Assembly: GCF_000224145.3 (NCBI RefSeq)
Contig: NC_020169.2
Span: 2,906,095 to 2,970,094 of the forward strand
Length of the DNA: 64,000 bases
DNA from: Ciona intestinalis
Lineage: Eukaryota; Chordata; Ascidiacea; Phlebobranchia; Cionidae
Reading direction: 5' to 3'
Each line of letters begins with the position of its first letter. Within the stretch, counting starts at the first letter, position 1. The notes beneath the pieces are model-generated. The model saw only the letters and a list, made by a program, of their open reading frames with translations, searched no databases and had not been told where the DNA came from. Positions 57,701 through 64,000 of this stretch are shown piece after piece. Both the position numbers and the translations under genes were made by a program.

Positions 57701-60700
57701 AACAGCAAACGGAACATGCGAACGTAAGATATACGAGTAACAAGAATTTCAAGCTTTGGTAGAAGTATTGTAGTTAACCCGTAACGTTTAATATTGCACA
57801 TTTCAGTCAATAATCTGTGCAAACACCAACCATGTAAAAACGGAGGAAACTGTTCGACAAACGGAATAACAATCTCGTGTGCATGTCCTGCTAATTGGAT
57901 GGGCGATCGTTGTCGCATATGCATTTCTTCGTGCTCCCCAAATCCATGTCAGAATAACGCATACTGCGAAGATAACTGTCCACAATATACTTGCAGGTGT
58001 TTGCCTGGTTACCAAGGTAGGGCATTGTCGTCAACTAGTTCGTATAGTAAGGTGGGGCAAGATGGGACACCTTTTCATTCTATTTTCTCGTCCTGTTTAG
58101 TAATAAACAAAGAATATTTAAAGAATTATAAAACCGTATCCTCACGACTCCCATAGACCGTTGTTAATCGTTTAAAACCCGATCAGGATGTTTGGATATT
58201 ATGTGCTAAAGGTGTGCATCTCCCCCACCCTACTATATATCATGCACATTACTTATAGTTGCGAAAACTTGTTGTTTTTTGTGATTTGTTTTTTGAAGTT
58301 TATTGTTTTATTGAGGTTCACTTTGTTCCGAGGATATTAACGAATGCCACAGCAATCCGTGTGCCCCGAACGCTATGTGTAACAACACAATAGGAAGCTA
58401 CATTTGTACTTGTAACACTGGATTCAGGTTAGTTACACATTAGAAGTTATAACTCCTGTCACCGGCCCAAAGAACAAGGAATCCGAGGCTCAATAAAACT
58501 GCCCGGATTTTAAATTTGGTATCTTGTTTATGCTCTTATCTATTCCATTTACACAACCGTGAACTAATGACTCAGGGGAAACGGAAACGTGAAGTGTTAT
58601 GAGAAGATTCTGCTTCCGTACGGTCACAGCAATGGTGATATCATGATGCGACCTGGTGACGATGTGGTTACAGATGTAGTGCAGTAAGTTGTGGCAAGTC
58701 ATGTTACAATTTTTGGAACGTTGAGTATACTTTAGACAAATAAATAGCGCTGGTACAGCGTTTTTTTGTACGGCGCTGTGGCTAAGTGGTAGCGCGCCCG
58801 CCTCCAACCCAGAGGTTATGGGTTAATGGGTTATCTTAATTGTTAGCCATACAAAAAAAAACACTTACGAATTCTTAAATGTGCGTGATAAAGAAAGTTA
58901 TATTCTTATTCAAACAGATTAGAGTACGGAATACCCTTCGGTCAACGAACTTTCAATCAATTTCGAGCCTCGGCGAATGGTCTGATCTTGCTTGGTGCCT
59001 ATTACGGCTACCGATTATTCCGTCCCTTTGAAGAGGGATTCAGTTTAAATACAAGAAACATAGCGTTGCTTGCTGCGTTCTGGGACGACCATGATTTAAG
59101 AGAAGGGAGTGGGGGAAGTCTTTACTACCAGGTATTATGTAATGGCGTGCGCTTATTAACAGAGGCATGGATGGGAGTTCAAACAGAAAGCTATGCAGTT
59201 GTGGTTTAAATAAATAAAGCTGGAAGCTACAATTTATTCATTTTTAAAAAAAGGACTCGTATTCACAAAACATGCTTCTTTTTTGTATAGTCCTATGACA
59301 AGATCGAAAGTACATTGGATGCGGCCGGTGAGGCAGTTGTGCAAGAAGTAAAGAAGAGAATTAACGAAAAGTTCAACGTTTCAACTTTTGATCCGATTTT
59401 CGTTTTTAAAGTAACTTGGGACAAAGTGGTCATGTTTCACTACGAATACACTGGTCACAAGAAATATGTAAGCACTCTGTTTGAAGTTTAACGCACCGAC
59501 AATATTTTGCTTACTTTTAATTTCCTTTTCTATAAATGTTTCTAACTGTTATTTTTTTAAGCCGAGTACGTTTCAAGCTGTATTGGCGTCTGATGGTTGC
59601 GATACGTACGTTATGTATCTCTACAAAGAAGACGCAATGTTATGGCAAGTGGGCTTACGTCGAAGCGAAAGGGCGTTAATCGGCTACACCAACGGATTTG
59701 ATCAGAAATTCGATGAGAGCTTAGGAGATTACCGACCAGACCAGCGAGTTCAACGAACAAGTAACCAACGTTCATCTGTTGCAAATTAAAAACTATACAA
59801 TAAGAACATTTACTTTTGTAAACTACCTATTTATTTAGCCTGTATTGCAATGTTCGTAACGATAATTTTTCGTTTTACAGATGGTTTTATTATCATTTCT
59901 TTTACAGATGGTGTTATTTTACAGATGGTGTCAAAAAAGGCCAATATTTCTATCATCTGACGGCAAGCAAATCGGCAACCGGTACTGCTCGTTGTGGCTG
60001 TATAAAATGGTATCGAAACGACATTCAAACCACATACTCGGTACCACAAGTACCTTGTCCTTGCACTGCGATTCAAGCTGGTATGGATAGGCGGTTCAGT
60101 CGCTCTGTCGATTTTGAGATCGAAGATATTATAAATACAGACGATAGTGATAGTTACAACACAGCCGATGTAAGTGAATGGAATATTGGACAAGGTAAGT
60201 AACAGCATTACCCAAGAATCGACTTTGATAAATTCAATCTATCGCGTCTATTTTAATGTACCGATACTCTTTCAACAGTAAACGGTCAGCGATGCTACCA
60301 GCCGTTTCAAGGTTTTGGAACAAGGTGCTGCTACAAAACATTTGCATCGTTTCCATCTCGTTGGTTTCCCAATGTTTTTCAAGGTCATTTATTGACCGGC
60401 ACTTTCGGCAGCTTTTACGAGCCCCATCAAATACCGCTGTTTACACTCGGAGAAGACAGGGACTTCCGTTCGCGAGGCAGAAATCTGTTTCAGAGCCAGC
60501 ACAAAGCTGCAAGAGGTAGAGGTGTAAAATTCAGTCTACTGTTGGTGTTTAAACTCCGCGTTTTTGTACAGATAGAGACTGGATACCACGACGACAATGT
60601 TGCTACGAGAGTAACGACCGTGGGTATTGCAATTTATACAGAAGAAGACGACCACGTGCTACTTGTGCAGGATATGTTCCAATAGTCCAAAGTAAACACA

Positions 60701-63700
60701 ATCAATATTAGAAATAAAAAAATCAATATGTTATATATATATATAACAAAAAGTGAACATTTACCACAAAGTCTAAGAGCAATTGATTTTTAGTTCCATT
60801 TTTACCACATTATATATCCATTAAGGCAGCTCGCAATGTGCTTATTCTGTTTAAATATAACTCAGACCATAACTTTCAGGTTTCGGTTTCGGAGATCCCC
60901 ACATCACCACGATAGACGGTGCCTCATACACTTTTAATGGCCGAGGGGAGTACGACTATGTTTACGCACCAAGGATATTCTCGCTGCAGGCAAGGACAAA
61001 GAGAGCAACCAAATCTGACGGGACTTTTTCAGACGCAACTGTGTTTACTGCATTTGCTGCGAAGGATCTCGCGTCGCCTTCTGCAACGGTAAAGCAGCAA
61101 TACAAATATTTGTCCGTCCTGGCAAAGGGGTTACAACGTCCGTCTCTATCCCAAAGGTTACGGGTTCGAGGCTCGACGATGCCCCCCTGTTGGTGTATGG
61201 GTTTTCGCACAAGAAGCTTGACAAAACTTGCCAAAAATTCTCCACAAAGTCACAATCGGGCATAAGGTGTATGAAACACTACACCTATGTTACAACGACC
61301 GTCGTTTTCCCGCATTGCCCCGCGAAAATAAACAAGTTATAATCGTTAATTAAAAATTTCCAACGAAAACGGTATAACTCATAATCTATGTTACATTCAG
61401 ATTCAATTCGAAATTGACTACAGTAGTGTAAACGGAAGTGGTGTTATAGTGAAAAGGAATGGAGTGGCTTTGACAGCTTTGTCTTCGGGTGAGCTTGTAG
61501 TGTAGTCTAGCGTTAGATAGTGTAACTTGAAGTTTTCATAACGTACGTTTAACAAGCTAACGAATTTCAGTTCCGACCATTGCGGAAAATGTAACGATAA
61601 CGGTGAACTCGGGAAGCTACACTGCCGTTTTTTCAAGCTCAACTTCTATAACGGTCTCTGCTTCGCTGTATATTCTGAGTTTACAGTTCTCCGGGCATGC
61701 TGCATCGCTTCGAAACAATATGAGAGGGTTGCTGGGTAAGTCGTTGGGTTAAAATTAAATCCAGCAATCATTTCTTTTATTTTTAAATGTATTAGGGAGC
61801 TGGAACGGTGATAAGACAGACGACTTTATAACACGCAACGGCACAGCGTTGAATTACAACAGTCTCAAAGCCACTGAAAATTTGGACATCTTAAATGGAA
61901 CACTTCTAGAATCAAAACTCTATACATTTGGACAATCCTGTAAGATCTTGTGTGATATTTTACGAAAATGCTTACGGCACACAGTATGTATTTTTTGATA
62001 CCTAATTTGCCATTCATACAGGGAAAATCAGTAAATCGGAAAGCTTGTTTTATTACGGCGGTGGCAATGATACCTTCGATATGCATAACCCAAATGTAAC
62101 CGCCAGACCGCCGTTCCTTGAAGACTTGGTGGCTGCACAGCGCAACAGCAGCTTGTTCTCTGGCATTGTTGCCAACTGCACAATCAACATGGTACTTTCC
62201 ACCACATGCCTGTACGACGTTTTAACTACAAACAGAACAGACATTGGACTTTCAACCTTAACTGAAGAGAGTTCCTCACAAGCCACTTCACAAGCGAACG
62301 GTAATACCTATAGGTTTTTGGAACAGCGTTTATAAGTTACGACGTGTAGAAACGTTATTTTGTCACTTGTATTATTAAGTAACAGATATTTGTATAACTT
62401 TTAGCGAACACGCCGCCAAATGTAACTATTTCCACAACCCTTGACTTCGTGGATGGTTTTTTTCAAGTAAGAGTTGGACATTTATCACAGCTTCAACTTA
62501 TCGGGATTGACGCGGAAAATCATCAAATCACCTATTCAATTTCAAACGACACGCCGGCAATTGGATTGCACATTGATTCAGGTAAATAGCAGAACAAATG
62601 AAGAGAAATATTGCTTCAACATCAAACTGCTTTTCACAGGCTCAGGTTTGCTCAGTTGGACTGTTCAAACAAACACTACAGACACAAACATAACGCTTGT
62701 GGTCTTGGCTACTGACGCTTTGCAAGCAGTAAAAGCTGTTACGATACCAGTTAAACTATGTAATTGCCAGAACAACGGTGTGTGTCAATACAATGAGAGC
62801 AAATACGGCACGACGGATTTCCTTGTAAGTTACACTTAAATTTATCCCTAAAATTCTCCCAAATCAATCCCATGGTAATGGGTCTAACGAGTTCAGCGAG
62901 TGAATCACACAAATTGTTCTTCATTTCTGCAGATTGTTGAATGTGCATGTACAGACGCTTACAATGGCCACTATTGTACCGACGATCGAAATGGCTGCGA
63001 TTTCGGAGCTTGCTACGCGGGTGTAAACTGTACAGATATAAAGGCACCAGGAGTTGGTCAAACCTGTGGCTCCTGTCCATCAGGAACAGCAGGTATATCA
63101 ACGCACGTTTCAAAATTATGTTCATATGATACTATCACATAGTTTGATTTTGTTCACTTCTTCTATCTTTGTTACCATAACCAAAGAGACAAATCTGACA
63201 TCATGGTACAAAGGTTAGCGGGCCTGCCTCTTACCCAGCAGCTACGGGTTCAAGGCTTGTCGCAGCTACCATTGAGGGCGAAAGTGTCCTTGAACAACAA
63301 AAGGCATTTCCTCCAGCCTAGTGGTCACTAATGGGTTGTCCGAATGATCAGCCACACATAAAAAATGACAAAAATCTCAGAAAAATAATCACAAGACACA
63401 TAACAGCAATTGCTCTAACCCTGCAGCCACTAAAGAGTTGCCCAAATCGTCCTTTCCAGCCATGCGTGGGCAAATAAGTTTCATACATTCATTTTAATTA
63501 AAGTCATTAGTTCACATAGTTTTACAAAGCCAAGTAAACCTGATTCTTATGACAGGCGATGGAAGAAATTGCACCACAATTAACATGTGCGAGTCAAACC
63601 CATGCTCACAAGTTTGCTCTCCAGTGTTTAATGGTTACAATTGTTTATGTCATTCGGGTTACCGAGTCAACACTTCAAACAATACACTATGCGATGAAAT

Positions 63701-64000
63701 AAATGAATGTCAAGAAAATAATCCCTGCGCTAACGCATCTAACACAAGTTGTAACAATACAGCTGGAAGCTACAAGTAAGAATAAGTAAAATATACACCT
63801 ATGTTTTAGCTACAAAACACAACATATAGAAAATGATTTGATTTCCTAATGAAACTGCTTCAACACATGAAGGTTTTGAAACATACCATTTGTAATCAAA
63901 ACTTTCTTTATATTTTAGTTGTGTTTGTTACGATGGGTATTCAAAGATTTTCAACTCTACTGATGATTGCTATGATATAAACGAATGCCTAACAGGAGCA
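54723..64000 (+). CDS. Large EGF / NIDO / AMOP / vWD protein, MUC4-like (5' end complete, runs off the right edge)
   Basis: 26 exons seen, 1439 codons, all phases kept: 54723-54792, 54848-54943, 55250-55282, 55510-55635, 56139-56258, 56546-56800, 57463-57723, 57807-58016, 58316-58427, 58576-58683, 58918-59131, 59291-59467, 59562-59760, 59925-60194, 60279-60515, 60572-60691, 60880-61088, 61401-61488, 61571-61735, 61796-61939, 62022-62300, 62405-62581, 62640-62824, 62933-63092, 63556-63775 and 63919 onward. Order: signal peptide ([20 protein letters not shown]); EGF repeats including cb[13 protein letters not shown]; an FN3-like domain; more EGF; a NIDO domain ([17 protein letters not shown]); AMOP ([21 protein letters not shown]); a vWD-type domain ([20 protein letters not shown], then [11 protein letters not shown]); and further EGF ([10 protein letters not shown]). 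This is the core order of MUC4 and related mucin-like proteins, which act in cell-surface adhesion and signalling. Whether it is membrane-bound is not visible here. Confidence 0.9.
55351..55490 (+). mobile_element. TA-MITE, shortened (TACTGTGGGG subfamily)
   Basis: TACTGTGGGGTAAAATGGGA to ATGTCCCATCTTACCCCTCC, in intron 3 of the MUC4-like gene. Confidence 0.75.
56344..56532 (+). mobile_element. TA-MITE copy, full length
   Basis: TACTGTAGGGTACGATTGAA through CCAAATATCCTGATCGTG to the worn right end CCATTTTACGCAACCTATTG. It ends 14 bases before the acceptor of exon 6, so the element supplies most of that intron's polypyrimidine side. Confidence 0.82.
58045..58235 (-). mobile_element. TA-MITE copy, full length
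   Basis: TAGTAAGGTGGGGCAAGATG to GTGTGCATCTCCCCCACCCT, in intron 8 of the MUC4-like gene. Confidence 0.87.
58765..58860 (+). repeat. tRNA-like SINE head
   Basis: ACGGCGCTGTGGCTAAGTGG (box A), AGCGCGCCCGCCTCCAACCC, GAGGTTATGGGTTAATGGG (box B), then a short body ending in an A run. In intron 10 of the MUC4-like gene. Confidence 0.72.
61115..61330 (+). repeat. tRNA-like SINE, nearly full length
   Basis: CGTCCGTCTCTATCCCAAAG, box B GTTACGGGTTCGAGGCTC, body GACAAAACTTGCC and CACAAAGTCACAATCGGGC, tail ACGACCGTCGTTTTCCCGC. In intron 17 of the MUC4-like gene. Confidence 0.75.
63195..63495 (+). repeat. tRNA-like SINE, full length
   Basis: Head TGGTACAAAGGTTAGCGGGC, box B GCTACGGGTTCAAGGCTTG, body CCTAGTGGTCACTAATGGG, tail CCAGCCATGCGTGGGCAAAT. 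In intron 24 of the MUC4-like gene. Confidence 0.75.

Noticed and set aside
57442-57924. 160-codon minus-strand ORF
   Set aside because: Antisense to two EGF-encoding exons of the MUC4-like gene; cysteine-pattern conservation is on the plus strand.
58316-58330. Acceptor at CCGAG|GATATTAACG for MUC4-like exon 9
   Set aside because: It would break phase; the acceptor at 58315 gives [11 protein letters not shown] in frame and completes the preceding EGF repeat.
1-64000. LTR retrotransposon, retrovirus-like, Polinton or LINE copies
   Set aside because: No reverse transcriptase, integrase, capsid or long terminal repeat pattern was recognised by eye; only MITEs, the foldback element and SINE pieces.

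Overview
The window looks like draft nuclear sequence from a solitary ascidian, most likely Ciona. It is AT-rich, with short-intron multi-exon metazoan genes and three N gaps (5256-6255, 13149-13203, 35651-35759). About 30 copies of a ~190 bp MITE with TIRs reading TAGTAGGGTGGGGGAAGATG are present, plus many fragments of a tRNA-like SINE. The Ciona assignment rests on remembered repeat style and gene content, not on a database search. Gene models below were built by reading splice sites and checking that reading phase is kept across every junction.

Layout. (1) 1-4945, minus: seven internal exons of a CUL7/CUL9-like gene with a CPH domain, running off the left edge; its 5' part is lost at or beyond the first gap. 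(2) 6753-9442, minus: a CYP2-clan cytochrome P450 whose last (heme) exon falls in the gap. (3) 11739-14537 and 15249-18242, plus: two tandem genes for secreted proteins with an H-type-lectin-like domain followed by a fibrinogen-like domain. (4) 19086-23085, plus: a second P450 with the same exon structure as the first. (5) 26524-28670, minus: FAM216-like. (6) 29219-31964, plus: THAP zinc-finger protein. (7) 32805-45705, minus: IQCH, 24 exons. (8) 46357-50070, plus: EIF3M, 10 exons, head to head with IQCH. (9) 51258-52223, plus: single-exon basic protein of unknown function. (10) 54723-64000+, plus: a large secreted or membrane protein with EGF, FN3-like, NIDO, AMOP, vWD and EGF domains (MUC4-like), running off the right edge.

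Most notable observation: a ~755 bp foldback transposon (12844-13598, 8 bp target duplication GGTATGAT) sits inside a coding exon of the first lectin/fibrinogen gene. The target duplication supplies a GT splice donor and the right terminal repeat supplies an AG acceptor. Splicing between them removes nearly all of the element and restores the frame with three extra codons. The rest of that gene is open, so this looks like an intron made by a transposon. The second lectin/fibrinogen gene and the second P450 each carry one single-base frameshift, which may be assembly error or early decay.

Other points: two GC-AG introns (one P450, one IQCH); three consecutive 3' splice sites before one MUC4-like exon, of which only the last keeps frame; repeated copies of a 5' splice site inside a CUL9-like intron; and a duplicated exon block around the third gap that is probably two haplotypes. 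I saw no retrovirus-like, LTR or Polinton element and no rRNA, bona fide tRNA or CRISPR array.
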